Part shown: piece after piece, positions 20,851 to 32,103 of the stretch
Layout of the letters: each line of letters begins with the position of its first letter
How positions within the stretch are numbered: the first letter of the stretch is position 1
NCBI GenBank assembly: GCA_019843655.1
Contig: JACDQD010000007.1
Span: 25,810,365-25,874,364, forward strand
DNA: 64,000 bases
DNA from: Lethocerus indicus
Lineage: Eukaryota; Arthropoda; Insecta; Hemiptera; Belostomatidae
Direction of reading: 5' to 3'
Program-made: the position numbers and the translations under genes
The notes under the pieces: model-generated
Told to the model about the DNA's origin: nothing
What the model saw: only the letters and a program-made list of their open reading frames with translations
The model's database searches: none

Positions 20851-21599
20851 CTCCTGCCGATAGGGCAGTGAAAAATGAAATTTTTGGTAATTTCGGTGGC
20901 TTGGAAAGTATAAAAATTCTCACGAGACTGACTACACCTGTAAGTTAGGGGGGGATATTTTTTGGAACTTGCCGGAACAAGTCATTAAACTTTTGGAAGG
21001 TATCGAGCTTTTTTTTTCGGCATATCATTACGATGGCCGGGCGAGATTGGGCGGTGAGCGGCCGTCAAGTGTCGATCACAACAGGTCGCTTGTCCGGCCC
21101 TCTTCTTTTTGTTTTCGGTTTCGGTTTTTCTTTTTCCCTTGGTTTATTATTCCCAAACGCCCAAACCGGACGTAAAGTTCGGGGAACTGTTCAAGAACAA
21201 ACGCTCGCAAATTGTATCGCCCCGCTCCCGGCCGCAGGTCCGACTTTAATGGCTCGTTAATCATGTTTTTATAACGCCCGTTCGACTCTATTTTTTTATT
21301 CACTTCACTTTTCAACCTCATTTTTACTGTCATTCCGCGACGCGGATTGGTCTCCGATTGCGGTTGGATTTTCCACGACCGAAGATCCTGTATCGGACAG
21401 GTAGAATAACACGAATACGCACAGTAATAGGCTCTAATATTCGCAGATTAAAATTTTAATTCAAATCTCCAAGTAATTGCAGAGTGTTTTTATCTATAGC
21501 TTTTATCTATATTTAAAGTTATAATTCAATTCGTCCATACTGGGAGGTTTTCTTCTGGCTTATTTATTTCTTCTGGCTTCTGGTTTATTTTTACAAATT
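20851..21599. other. noncoding DNA with GC-richer island
   Basis: An island at 21030-21260 is open in several frames on both strands, with no recognisable protein. Confidence 0.35.
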
Positions 21600-21690
21600 C
21601 TGTTTTCCGGATCTTCTGTCCGGCCTCTTGCCGTTTTTGTCTTTTACCAGACCGGTTTCGGCTGCTCAACATCTTCAGTAGCTCTTTTCG
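21600..21690 (-). repeat. family 1 arm, solitary
   Basis: One arm only: TCTTCTGTCCGGCCTCTTGC outer words, then the block at 21646-21682. No inverted partner is found within the next few hundred bases. Confidence 0.6.
21646..21682 (-). ncRNA. hammerhead-like motif with wobble stem I
   Basis: Minus strand: GCTA, CTGAAGA, T, GTT-GAGCA-GCC, GAA, ACCGGT, C, TGGT. Stem I can still pair with two G-U wobbles (GCTA with TGGT), while stem II is weakened. Confidence 0.4.
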
Positions 21691-22934
21691 CCAATAGGCT
21701 GGCATATTGGGTATTTGTGGGAAATCCTGTCTGCCCGGTCACTTCACTTTTTCTGTCATAGCGTTTTTCGACCTATCACAGTAAATTTCCTACGTTTCTG
21801 AACAGAGTACCCTGCCTGTCCATTCGACAGAATGATCCACCACAACAATGGACAAGCGTTGTTGTCCCAAAACGGAGTAACAACAGGGTGATGAATAGTA
21901 CTTAGAACAATAAAATTGTGACGAAATTTTCGTTTATTACACATTACTTGTTTACTTCTCGGTGATGCAGGATGTTGTTTTTCTGGCCCGAAAGTAGGAA
22001 TCCGAATGCAGATAAGCTTTCAAAGAGGAAGAGTTTGCACTGAAATTTCCTCTTCCTTCTATCCCGGGCCAATTTGACTCAAAGTGTATGCCCTATCTGG
22101 TACCAGTGGTGAGCCAGTTGTTACATAATATATGGTGTTTTTTTTTCATTCCCTCTTCTGGGTGGATCTCTTCGATGATCTGTTGGTCTATAGTAATGAC
22201 GACAGATTCATGCAACGAATAGACAGAATATTTTGACTTCTCTCCATCGTCAGTAATATTGCTGTTGAACTGGGCGTACTTCACAGGCAGTTGTCACAAG
22301 TAGGTAACTTCACTCCAAATACTGAGAACCGAGTCCAGCTTAAGACCGAGTAGTTAAGCGGGCCCGAAACACCAAGTCTTAATAATGAATACTTCGCTAA
22401 TTGAACAAGTAAATAAAGATAATCGGAAGGTTGGTAATAGCCACAATAATATTACTGGAGTTTTTTCCATGATCACGACCGAGATTGAAAAATGTACAAC
22501 GCGCCATCGCAATTGTAGTAATACGGCGAAATTACAACGAGATAATGTAAAATGATACGGCGCTGATAATTTTATTTGAGAAAGGGCATTATATTTATTG
22601 TGGGGGAAATGGTAGCGGCGGCTGGTATATGAGTCAGGCGGAGGTAATTCAGCGGTTAATGAATGCGATATTGAACCGGTGCTCGAGAAAGGCGGCCCCA
22701 CTACTGCCCACTCGGAAAACCAGTGGGAGAGTTCCCCATTCTTATTGCCAACTCGAGGGTTTTTAAAGCCTGTTTTTTTATATTTAAACAGTACTAGTCT
22801 GGTTAAGAAATCAGCGGGATGGGGAGGGGGACTTACATGTCTCGAGGAACGGACTTCAAATACTCAGCCGACAGCATTTTCAACTTAGAGGCGAATTCGT
22901 TCCATGCAGTGAGATTTATTTTGAGAAATCTGTT
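21691..22934. other. noncoding DNA, nothing recognised
   Basis: No supported gene; the ORFs 22354-22701 and 22679-22888 are opposite-strand or low-quality frames. Confidence 0.35.
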
Positions 22935-22965
22935 TCAGGATCTCCCGTCTCCCACTTTGTCATTT

Positions 22966-23002
22966 TCTAGACCTGTTTCGGCCGCTCGCTATCTTCAGTA
23001 GC
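22966..23002 (-). ncRNA. hammerhead-like motif
   Basis: Minus strand: GCTA, CTGAAGA, T, AGC-GAGCG-GCC, GAA, ACAGGT, C17, TAGA. The core is complete; stem I has 3 pairs; stem III has an A-G mismatch in its third pair. Confidence 0.45.
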
Positions 23003-23093
23003 TCTTTTTTTGTCAGTCGTGCTGCGAGTCACTCCGGCGTATTGGTTGACAGTGAGAGTGAAATATACCCCACAAGCCCTGCCGAAAAATAGA

Positions 23094-23130
23094 ACTACTG
23101 AAGATGGCGAGCGACCGAAACCGGTCAAGC
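23094..23130 (+). ncRNA. hammerhead-like motif, stem I broken
   Basis: Plus strand: ACTA, CTGAAGA, T, GGCGAGCGACC, GAA, ACCGGT, C17, AAGC. The core is complete, but the base after C17 is A, which cannot pair with A at 2.1. Confidence 0.4.
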
Positions 23131-23152
23131 ACCGAAACGGGCGAGAGGTGAA

Positions 23153-25460
23153 ATTTTTACGTTAATCAGAGGCATCAAAAGGAAAATTGTGGAAAAGGTT
23201 GTCTGGATGTGAAATCAGAATCTAGTGAAATTACTTATTATCGTGGCCTTATAAAAATACTAGCCTTATAAAATTAAGTGTAATTTTTCCTATCTGTACT
23301 CTTAATTACCATACAGGAAGAACTTTGGGGTAGTAGATGTTAAAATAAGCTTCACACAGACTCTAAAAGGGCGTTCGTGGATCCCTAACCAAATTACTTG
23401 CGATCAAGAAGTCGGTTGACTCCTTGGTAAAGTAATCTACATCGAGATGAAGTTAATGAAATAATAATTTCGAAGGGACGGACGTGGGAATATCAAAATT
23501 CAAAAGAGAAATCGCAGCAAGTATCTTCGAAGTGGCCGTGTTTCAACTCCTGAATTGAAAATTCGCTCTTCTTTGTGCGTCGACTCTCTATAAGAACCGG
23601 TGGAAATTTGCCAAACTTAATTCATATATCACCGGGACTTCACCGGCCAGAAACATATAATCATGATAAGTTCGAAATCACTAGTTCACGCAGTGCATAA
23701 AGTAAATGAGAGAGGGAACCTTCCGTGGAATAGTTTTTAGTTGACTGCATGAATTCAAATTTGTCCTCGTATCATGACTATTTCAAAGGCGCCTTCGCGC
23801 AGCGATTACCAACCTAAAAAGAATAAATATAGAGTCGGTTGTTTTTATGAATAAAACAATACAAGTGGACGACTTTCGAATAAAGTAAACATGTTACGGT
23901 GTGTTTTAAACTTTATTAGCGCGTTCTTTAGTAATGCGGCATTTATACGACCGTTCTCAAAAAATTGTAGTCAGTCGAAATTGAGAACTCACAGAGACTA
24001 TTGCGACTACTTCTATGAAGGATACTTCTCGTATTCTCAAAAACAGTGTCAAACATCTCATGCGTCCGGTTTTTTGTTACTATTATAATAAAAAATTCGC
24101 GAATTAATAAAGTTACATACCTTTTTGCTCATCAGCTATCGTTAGTAGTGGCCAGTGTTTCGTTTTATATTCCCAGTGTGGGACATCTTTGGAGCGGTGA
24201 AATCAGGAAATAACCTCCGTTGAGCCAAATTACTCTAGTACTGGCCAACTCAGACATAAAGTTTTATTGTAGTCGACTGTCATTGATTTTTGTACGGGCC
24301 GTTTGAAATTTAAATTGGCACAATATTTTTACCGGGACTTCGAAACACTTCCCGAGCTCAATTCCAGGAGGGAGCGGCCCCCCAATCCCCTTTCATTCTG
24401 GTTTCTTTCCTCTCTTTTTTTTGTTGTGTTTTTTACTTTCTAACTGGTCGACAATCCTTTTCTCGACTTAATAGCGCCCGAACTTCAGCGGTTTAAAATG
24501 TCAAAAGTGATACCCCGAAATTCGTTGAGCCTCCCCCTCCCCCACACTGTTAAAGATCTGCCACACTACTAATAAATTTTCCAGATTTCTAAGTTAACGT
24601 CACTCACTAATATTGCACAACGCACTGTTACGCAATATTTTTTCGTCAGATCGCAGGATTTTGTTCAACGTTTCCGAACCAAAAATATCACAAAATATTC
24701 TGGTGATAACGTCGTATCGTTCGAATATTCCCAGCTGTATAAACTTCTACAATTGTGAAATATATGCTAGGAATGGCAAGAAATTGTCCATTGGATTTTA
24801 CGGATTTTAATTCCTGAAATGTTTTAAATAATATTTTGAAAAAGTGAAATCGTCGTTGACCAAAAAGCCGACCCATTCCTTTCAGAACGAACCTTGGGAT
24901 TTCAAATCTGTTCACGTTCACTTTTCCAAACAATGTTCAAAAAGGTGGAACAAAAAAAACGGATAAAGAAATGAATTTATACAACTCCGAACCTTCGAGT
25001 GCTATAATTGCATGAAATGGCTGAAACGTGAATAGATTAAAAAGAATTGTCTAATTGAAGGCAATAATAAAAACAAAAAACAGAAATATGAACGCCGTTT
25101 CAATTCAATCCAGAATGGCGGGGACAACGCAATCGATCAAAGGGGACAGTGGAACGTGGACAGCCGGTGCTCATGCTAATCAATCATTTGATTTGATAAC
25201 TGTGCAATGTTGCGCCATTGCATCGGAAATTGATTCCAATAGGCTCCTTATATAATAATAACGATTTATACACGTATTAACGTGAACAACGTACAACGTA
25301 CTCCGGTGCACTTGCGCCCCTTGGGGTACTCCTTGGAGTTGCGGCCTATAGGCGCAGAGAAGACCTAAAAAGGTAAAGGTTTTTTTACCTTTTTCGTAAA
25401 ATAAAATACGAATAAAACTTATTTTTATGATCCTTATGATCGTTACACGAGTTTCGATGG
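23153..25460. other. noncoding DNA
   Basis: No gene supported. A small GC-richer patch lies at 24340-24560, and a possible trace of a family 1 block at 24128-24152 is too decayed to count. Confidence 0.35.
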
Positions 25461-25806
25461 GTTCTATGGAAACCATAGAAACCATAAAACTATGGAAACC
25501 GTAGAAACCATGGAAACTAGAAAACCATAGAAACCATGGAAACCATAGCATAGAAACCATAGAAACTATAGAAACCATAGTAACCATGGAAACCGTGGTA
25601 AGTATAGTAACCATGGAAACCGTAGTAACCATAGTAACTATGGAAACCGTAGTAACCATAGTAACTATGGAAACCGTAGTAACCATAGTAACCATTGCAA
25701 CCATAGTAACCATAGTAACTATAGTAACTATAGTAACCATAGTAACCATAGTAACCATAAAACCATAGGAAACCATAGAAACCATAGAAACCATGGTAAC
25801 CATGTT
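25461..25806. repeat. 9-bp minisatellite (ACCATAGTA type)
   Basis: Degenerate units of about 9 nt (ACCATAGTA, ACCATAGAA, ACTATGGAA) repeat more than 30 times. Many units contain CCATGG or the complementary pair CCATAG/CTATGG, so the array holds many small dyads. Because 9 is a multiple of three, it keeps frames open: the 273-codon minus ORF (VTMVSMV-type repeats) and the 60-codon plus ORF are by-products. Confidence 0.9.
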
Positions 25807-26294
25807 GGACAAAACTGACGGGGGCCTGTCTACGTTCGAGGTTATCATTGGCAATTGAATTTGAAATTCAAACGAGGCGGCCTGGTTTCTACCCCAACTA
25901 AATGAACGGGCGAATCTTTCGAAAAGCATATTCCGGACATGACCGGAAGTTGCTTCAAAATCGTTGCCGAAGACTCTCGACGCCGTTGTGCAACTCTGCA
26001 AGCTGCCGATTGTGCAAACCCTGCGTCCGGTGAAATATTTATTGATATTTCAAGCGTGATTCCGTACTTACAACTTCGCTAAGTCCCCTTGTTGCCTAAT
26101 TGCCTTGTTGACTCAATTACTCGGAAATTTATAACCATATAAATACATCATACTGTACATCGACAGTATGATTCAACAACACTTCCAATTTTTATTATCT
26201 GTTTTATCTTTCGCGGATCTAATTAGTTCCGGCATGGGCCGATTTATGGAAATCGGTTTACGGGTTCAACTATCAGCATTACCTAGAAGAACTC
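25807..26294. other. noncoding DNA, nothing recognised
   Basis: No supported feature. Confidence 0.4.
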
Positions 26295-26400
26295 CCCTTC
26301 ATTGAAAGCGCATGTTACTTTTACTCTGAGAAGACCGGTCCCATCTTCCTACTTAAAATCAAGTGCAGAACTTAGGACTGCACTTACAGAGAAGATAAAC
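26295..26400 (-). repeat. low-copy repeat 'family 3', copy 2
   Basis: GTTACTTTTACTCTGAGAAG, then ACCGGTCCCATCTTCC, and GAACTTAGGACTGCACTT are the reverse complement of blocks at 15140-15240, same spacing. Confidence 0.7.
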
Positions 26401-27039
26401 TCCTTCCTACCTATATACATACATATATTGAATTGCATCTTATGGCTTCAAGAAAATGAGCGTGATTAAATGTAATAAATCAATCCGGTTGATTTACGCC
26501 TGCTCGAAATCGTCAGTGTTATATTGCACTTGTGAAGGAGTTGACCTCGTTCGTGAAAGCTATGTTCCGCGTGGTAGCGATTTCGGTTTTGGGCTTTGCC
26601 ATTTGTAACTAACTAAACGTGACAATACGGAACACATTTGATATACGGAAACGTGTATTTTGTAGGCATTGAGGTCTGGACGGTGTATTTTGTTCTTTTA
26701 TGAAACAACGAAACGGAAACAAACAATGTTGACTATCGTCGAGGAATTTCTGTCAGGCTGTATTCGGTGACAAATAATATTCGCGTTTATTAATTAGTAT
26801 ATGACTTGAACATATTCAAATTAGTGTGCGGCAACAGGAAAGGGAAACTATGTACAATCTAATACTGGTATCCAACATTCCTCAACTGTTTCTGTATATA
26901 TTCCATCCATTTAATGTTTCCTAGTTCCAAAAGAGGTTCTGAACGGATGTACCCTTCACCCAGGCATCTCGTCCAGGCATTTTGCCCTTATTTATTTATT
27001 TGTAATGCGCACTTTTCTTTTCGCAGTATCAGTTTACGC
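26401..27039. other. noncoding DNA, nothing recognised
   Basis: No supported feature. Confidence 0.4.
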
Positions 27040-27240
27040 GTGCCAATTAATATAGGCAATTTGTAAAACTTATGGGCGGCGGCCACGGCCTCCAATATCC
27101 GGGACTCCAAGGGTCGGCTGTTACGCAGCCGATACGTAAATTGTAATTTACCGGGCGTAATTTGGCCTCCTGTTCACCGACGCCCAATTAATCACAATGC
27201 CCCCATATGGGCTATATAAAGAAACGGGAACGCCGTCTGT
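27040..27240. promoter_or_regulatory. possible cis-regulatory / conserved noncoding island
   Basis: A sharply bounded GC-richer island contains GGGCGGCGGCCACGGCC, the inverted pair GGCTGTTACGCAGCC, TTGTAATTTACCGGGCG and CCCCATATGGGC followed by CTATATAAAG. No coding frame is found. Regulatory role is an inference from composition and dyads only. Confidence 0.25.
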
Positions 27241-28659
27241 TATGCGGCTATTTTAAGGGGATTTCAGGTGCAATGACATTTATTTAACACTTTTTTATTG
27301 ATTTATTCAATACAATTTTTACTCATTTCTTCGAGATGTGGCCATTAAGAAAAAAACAGAGAACTTATGTACAAATAACGAACTAAAATAGCTCTATTTT
27401 GAATTCTACTGGCTACAGCTCCAATACCTCAATACAAATTGAGGGAGGTGAAAGTATTGAGAAAAATTCTTAATTGGTAATAATCTATGTATATTTAAAA
27501 AACTATAAACTAATTCATATGAGTTAAGTCTTCTGTCTTATAGAATGTAACAGCCGTAAAAATCCTAGATTGGTAGTGACAATACAGGGTGGACAGTAGT
27601 GATAATGTTATTACAATAGAAACAGTTCGTTCATTATTAAAATTGTTGTTCCAAGTAAGAAAGTTATTTTTAAAAATATTACTCTTTAGTTTCTTGTCTA
27701 CACAATCTTGTCTGGTTTTAAAAGTTTTCTGCTTCTCGCCTTCATCTGTAGCATTCTGTCGATAATATGGTGAGGTCACGAATATCGGTTGAATATGCGA
27801 TGTGATGGCGCCTGTATGAGAACCACAAAAATTAAGCAGATTGCATTCTCGATAGGCGTAATAATTCATCAAAATTATAGTTACGAATATATTGTTTATT
27901 TAATTTCGTGACCTCTTCAAAAAATCATTCATTAAGATCGATTTCTACTCTCTGATGTTACGACCATCTTCCGTAGCAAACCGTTAAAACAATTATAAGT
28001 ATGTTAAATTCCCAGAAATTTTAATTTTATATATGCTTTAGTTAGTTTCAAGAAAGATAAAAGCGTTGCACAATTAAGAAAACTCAACAAAGCAGAACCG
28101 GGACATTTTATTGTGCCCGCTAATTCGAACCATATGTTACACTCCTTGTTTAGTTTATCAATTCCGCCGTATCATAAAACGAGTTAATTTATTATGTAAT
28201 AGTGTATGTCGTATACAATCCGTCTGTGTCATGTGACCGACTACCGTGGTGGGTTGCGTGCTGGGTTCAACCCGTCACACGCGCCTAAGGCAAATCCTGT
28301 CCAACCACAAATCCTCCGCAGCACAGCTAAATTGTTGTCGAATATTTTAAAGACGAAAAGAGGTATCGGCCAAGGACTCGCGGCAGAAGGACTTCAAGAC
28401 CGAAGAACGGCAACATGAAGTTTCATGTGAATGAAATTTTTGAAGGAACAATACAAGACACTGGAAACAATCCGATCTCATATAATACACTTATATGACC
28501 CACTGAATATGTGTAGCCAAATTAAAAAAAAAACTTTCCGAAGATCAACACAAGAAGAAGAATCAGAAACTTATGAAACAATTAAGACGAGTTGGCTAAA
28601 TTACCGTACAAACATATTTATATATAATTCTATATCTACTCTCGTTGCTCAGGTTTATA
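27241..28659. other. noncoding DNA with decayed family 1 traces
   Basis: Around 27715-27760 (TTTTCTGCTTCTCGCCTTC) and 27960-27985 (ACCATCTTCCGTAGC) are strongly decayed family 1 arm words. No gene is supported. Confidence 0.35.
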
Positions 28660-28697
28660 CTTAACCGGTTTCGGATTCTCGCCATCTTAAGTAGGGT
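28660..28697 (-). repeat. family 1 arm block, degraded
   Basis: Minus strand: CCTACTTAAGATGGCGAGAA then TCCGAAACCGGTTAAG. CTGAAGA has become CTTAAGA, which removes G5 of the hammerhead core. Confidence 0.6.
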
Positions 28698-28784
28698 GGT
28701 GAGTAACTCTGGCACATTAGATTCTTGTACAGCATCCTGTTTGCACGGTCACTTCATTTGTACTGTGGAGGTTGTCCTGTTTGT

Positions 28785-28786
<2 letters not shown>

Positions 28787-28835
<49 letters not shown>
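28787..28835. repeat. (TA)n microsatellite 6
   Basis: Uninterrupted TA run about 90 bp beyond a family 1 arm block. Confidence 0.98.
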
Positions 28836-28838
<3 letters not shown>

Positions 28839-29325
28839 CTTAATATATTCTTTTGTCTCATCTTGAATATCTGCATATTCTCGAATATGTCTCGATTTCC
28901 GATAATATGATTATCCTAGTTTGGCTTAGTATTTTATGGCCTTTATATTCAACTAATTATATTTATTTCTATCAAATATCTGTTCTATTTAGAAATTATT
29001 TAATATCTATGAATCTAAACAAGCAATACGGGCCAATATCTATACAAAAATGTATCATTATTAATTATTACAAGAATATCCAAAAAGGTTGTCAAAAGTG
29101 GCAGCCTGAGATTTTAACAGGGTGGTGGATTGAGGGGGTAAATTGAGACTAACAACGTCTTGTTAGGGGGGGGGGACTTCTCGTTTCGCCAATTATATGA
29201 CGTGTACACAATTATATCATTTGCATTCTGATCTAGAGCGGAATTGTTGTCGGGCGTAGCGTACGTGCGTGCCTGTCCGAAAGCAAAAAACACCCCGCAG
29301 TGACCTCCACGGGCACCGCCGGCTA
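28836..29325. other. noncoding DNA, nothing recognised
   Basis: A G9 run lies near 29165. No gene supported. Confidence 0.4.
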
Positions 29326-29353
29326 TCACGTGACCGGGCCCGGGTCACGTGAC
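29326..29353. promoter_or_regulatory. paired CACGTG E-boxes in a near-palindrome
   Basis: CACGTG at 29327-29332 and 29346-29351, 13 bp apart, are arranged as TCACGTGACC and GGTCACGTGA around GGGCCC. The second lies within GTCACGTGAC, the full palindromic site favoured by bHLH-zip factors of the USF/TFEB/MITF type. The centre is offset by one base from perfect symmetry. The surrounding 29270-29420 is GC-rich and has no ORF. Confidence 0.4.
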
Positions 29354-29529
29354 ACCTTGGCCACGGACGGACAGATGGAAACCGATGGGGCGTTTAGGGC
29401 GCGGGGGACAACTTGCACCAATTTATCGCCTAATTTTACTTTGAACCTCGGTGATTCACATCCATCATATATTAGTTCGAATATTTTTTAACTTAATTTT
29501 TTTAAATCATTATTATTTTATTAATTTTT

Positions 29530-29790
29530 TTGTTCTTTTTTTTCTGGGTGGCATTTGTGAAAGTTCTGCTCTCAATACTGGCTGTCGACTGGTTCTTAGA
29601 CCATTACTGCTCAACGAATTAGCTCCTCTTCATTCATACCGTTTGTTTCTTCCCCGCGAATCTTCGTTAGGTAAACATTACCTCATTTTAGGCAAGCACC
29701 CTATCCCTATCCCCATTCGTGGAGGCGTTCGCATTGTCTACTGACGGTGGGAGAAACCTGGCAGAGATGAGAACTGGGTACGCAATAGTT
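29530..29790 (+). repeat. family 2 dispersed repeat, longest copy
   Basis: This reference copy has TTCTGGGTGGCATTTGTGAA, CTGCTCTCAATACTGGCTG, GACTGGTTCTTAGACC, TTAGCTCCTCTTCATTC, GTGGAGGCGTTCGCATTG, CTACTGACGGTGGGAGAAAC. About 250 bp are recognisable. No ORF with transposon features, no tRNA-type promoter boxes and no terminal repeats are seen, so the class is unknown. Confidence 0.7.
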
Positions 29791-31578
29791 TTCATCATTT
29801 CCGCGATATAGCTGATACCGCAGGTTATATCATATATCTAGCACTACCGGAGATATATAATTGTAATATATAATAGATAAGGTATTAAATAACTAATTTT
29901 AGTTTCCAGCATTTTAAATAGCTGACAAAAATTCGGATGAATGTATAACTGATCGGTATAAGACTGTGAGGAATACTGTATAGTCTGCTACAATATCAAC
30001 CTGAACATATCAAATCTTCAATTTAGGTAGGCCTAAAAATAATATCTGGCGACTTTTAATTTAAGTCAGATCAAAATTTAAAATGGGTATATATTTGTTG
30101 CAGTAAATCATATGCAAGTATTTGAGTCGGATAAAGAAAGAATGTTGATGGGTTTTGATATGTTAAAAAAATTCCATTAAGTGAAGCACTCAAGAATAAT
30201 GATGGATAGATACCACTGCGGTATTATTAAAACGTCTCTATTGTAAACGGTTAATTAAATCGTTTATTTACAAGACTCGTTCTAGACGGGGTCTGTTATA
30301 CTTAGTGAAGACATTTGAATTGTCATAATGTTAATTCTACTCATAGGGACACGAGATCGGACTACAAAACTGTTGAAATATTTACAGGTTAAAACGCGCA
30401 TTAACCGACCCGACGTTCTCAAAGTTTCTCCAAGGACTAAATAAATTAGTAAGTTCAAATTTATATATTGCATATTCGTAGTAACGGAATTGTTTAGGAA
30501 AACTGGTATGAATCGGCATGTTACTACTCGGAAGACACTCTAATTGTGGTGCGTTAGGGTTATTCTCATGTCTCATGTTGTTTTATCGAATACTTAAAGT
30601 AACTCAAATTGTAATATCCCCCCGCAGTGTGTAACATACCACTCGTATCAGTAAATCAATTAAAAAAAATAATGAATACGTCGATTGAATAATATAGATT
30701 GATGTTACGGTCATCGTAAGGATTCTACGAATAGCACATTCATTTTTAAAATATTGATTCGGTAGTGATATGTATAATGATTATGAGTTTTTATATCGGT
30801 TTGGTTTTGAGTTTCGAATTTACAGGAGGAAAGATTAAGTGACTAATATATTCATCACTGTCCCGTCAAACCAGCATTATATATTTAAATGTGTTCTCCC
30901 CGGGCTTTCTATTTAATTTATACATGTCGAAATCATTAATATACTTCGGAATAACGAATACTCTGAGGCCCAAAATATCCCATTATTAATGCACAGACAG
31001 TGCGGACTTGATGCTCAATTGGTAATCGACGAAGTGCAGCGAGCGTATCGAGTTAAGACCCATCATATGTGATGGTGATAAGAATGATGATTGTTTCTGA
31101 AATTAAAATATTTCAGTAACGCCGTATTCCTTGGCAAAATCTCAAATTTGCGGAGGTCGTTGGCAACCTGTCTATAACGATAGAGACGGGGTGTGTGGAA
31201 AAAAATCAAAATTGTTATTGTCCATATCAACTCCGAGATATTGTAATACACTCTCAATTGATCGGTCAATAGAACGTGATACTATCTTATCGATCGAATC
31301 CTATAGATCACAGCTTGAGCTATCGAATTTTCGTTCCAGTATAGTCCTCGACATTGCTAACGCACGACTGTTGTTTATCGTCTGCCATAATTATACATCG
31401 GCGCCCTCAGTCGTACTATCCAATCATAGAAGGAAAAAAACGATGAAAGGAATTCTTACATCTTTTTTTTGTTCACCTCCGAGTGAACACTCAGTAGTGA
31501 ACTTTGCGCGAGACATTTATTCAAAAGGCTAAACAGCGCTGGGCCAGAGTGAGTCACCGACGGCCGACGGGTGTAATA
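29791..31578. other. noncoding DNA, nothing recognised
   Basis: No supported feature. The 133-codon ORF at 31131-31532 has no recognisable protein character. Confidence 0.35.
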
Positions 31579-31601
31579 GTGTTACACCGGGAGTGTAACA
31601 C
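31579..31601. repeat. perfect 9-bp hairpin
   Basis: GTGTTACAC, loop CGGGA, GTGTAACAC. No poly-T follows, and its role is unknown. Confidence 0.6.
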
Positions 31602-31984
31602 ACGCCCAGTCTCCTCCGCGAAGGCCTATTATTAAAGTAGAGAAAATAAAAATAGGAATATTTTCCAGTTTTATACTGGTGCTCTCACTTCCGCGCTCTC
31701 TCACTCTATCTTTTTCTTTCTCATTGAACCCTTGACTGTAACGCGAAGGCCGCTCCGTACAAGACCAACATACAGCGGGTGTAATTCAGTAGAGTCCCCT
31801 CTGTAGTTATTTGTGATATTATGCGTCGGGGATAATTGACGCGGGGAAATACCGTCCTCGAGAGGAAATGGAAAGCCTATTGATCCCGGTAACACTATCT
31901 CCGGTGATTCACTGTAAGGTTTTCAAGTATAATTCCTCCGTTTTAGATACTACTTATGACAGTTTTTAGTTTATACTCTTTTCT
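31602..31984. other. noncoding DNA, nothing recognised
   Basis: No supported feature. Confidence 0.4.
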
Positions 31985-32103
31985 AACTTGATCTTTCCCA
32001 TCTTGGGCTCATTCCTGCCCAGAATATTGGCTGGGCACACTTTTCTTCGTTTCCGTCTACTGTCCGTGGGAGAAACCTCGCGGAGATCTTAATCCGCTCG
32101 TGA
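31985..32103 (+). repeat. family 2 dispersed repeat, right-hand part
   Basis: CATCTTGGGCTCATTCCTGC, CACTTTTCTTCGTTTCCGTC and GTGGGAGAAACCTCGCGGAG match 37200-37260 and 53540-53580. Confidence 0.6.

Larger units (their letters stand above)
22935..23152. mobile_element. family 1 fold-back element with both blocks
   Basis: Left arm CTCCCGTCTCCC onward with block 22966-23002; right arm block 23094-23130 then GAAACGGGCGAGAGGTG. The unique tail is not recognisable, so polarity is unknown. Spacer includes GTCAGTCGTGCTGCGAGTC. Confidence 0.7.

Noticed and set aside
24128..24152. Further family 1 block
   Set aside because: Only scattered words (CATCAGCTATCGTTAGTAG) match; too decayed to separate from chance.
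25180..26001. 273-codon minus-strand ORF with VTMVSMV repeats
   Set aside because: Driven by the 9-bp minisatellite, whose unit length keeps the frame open.
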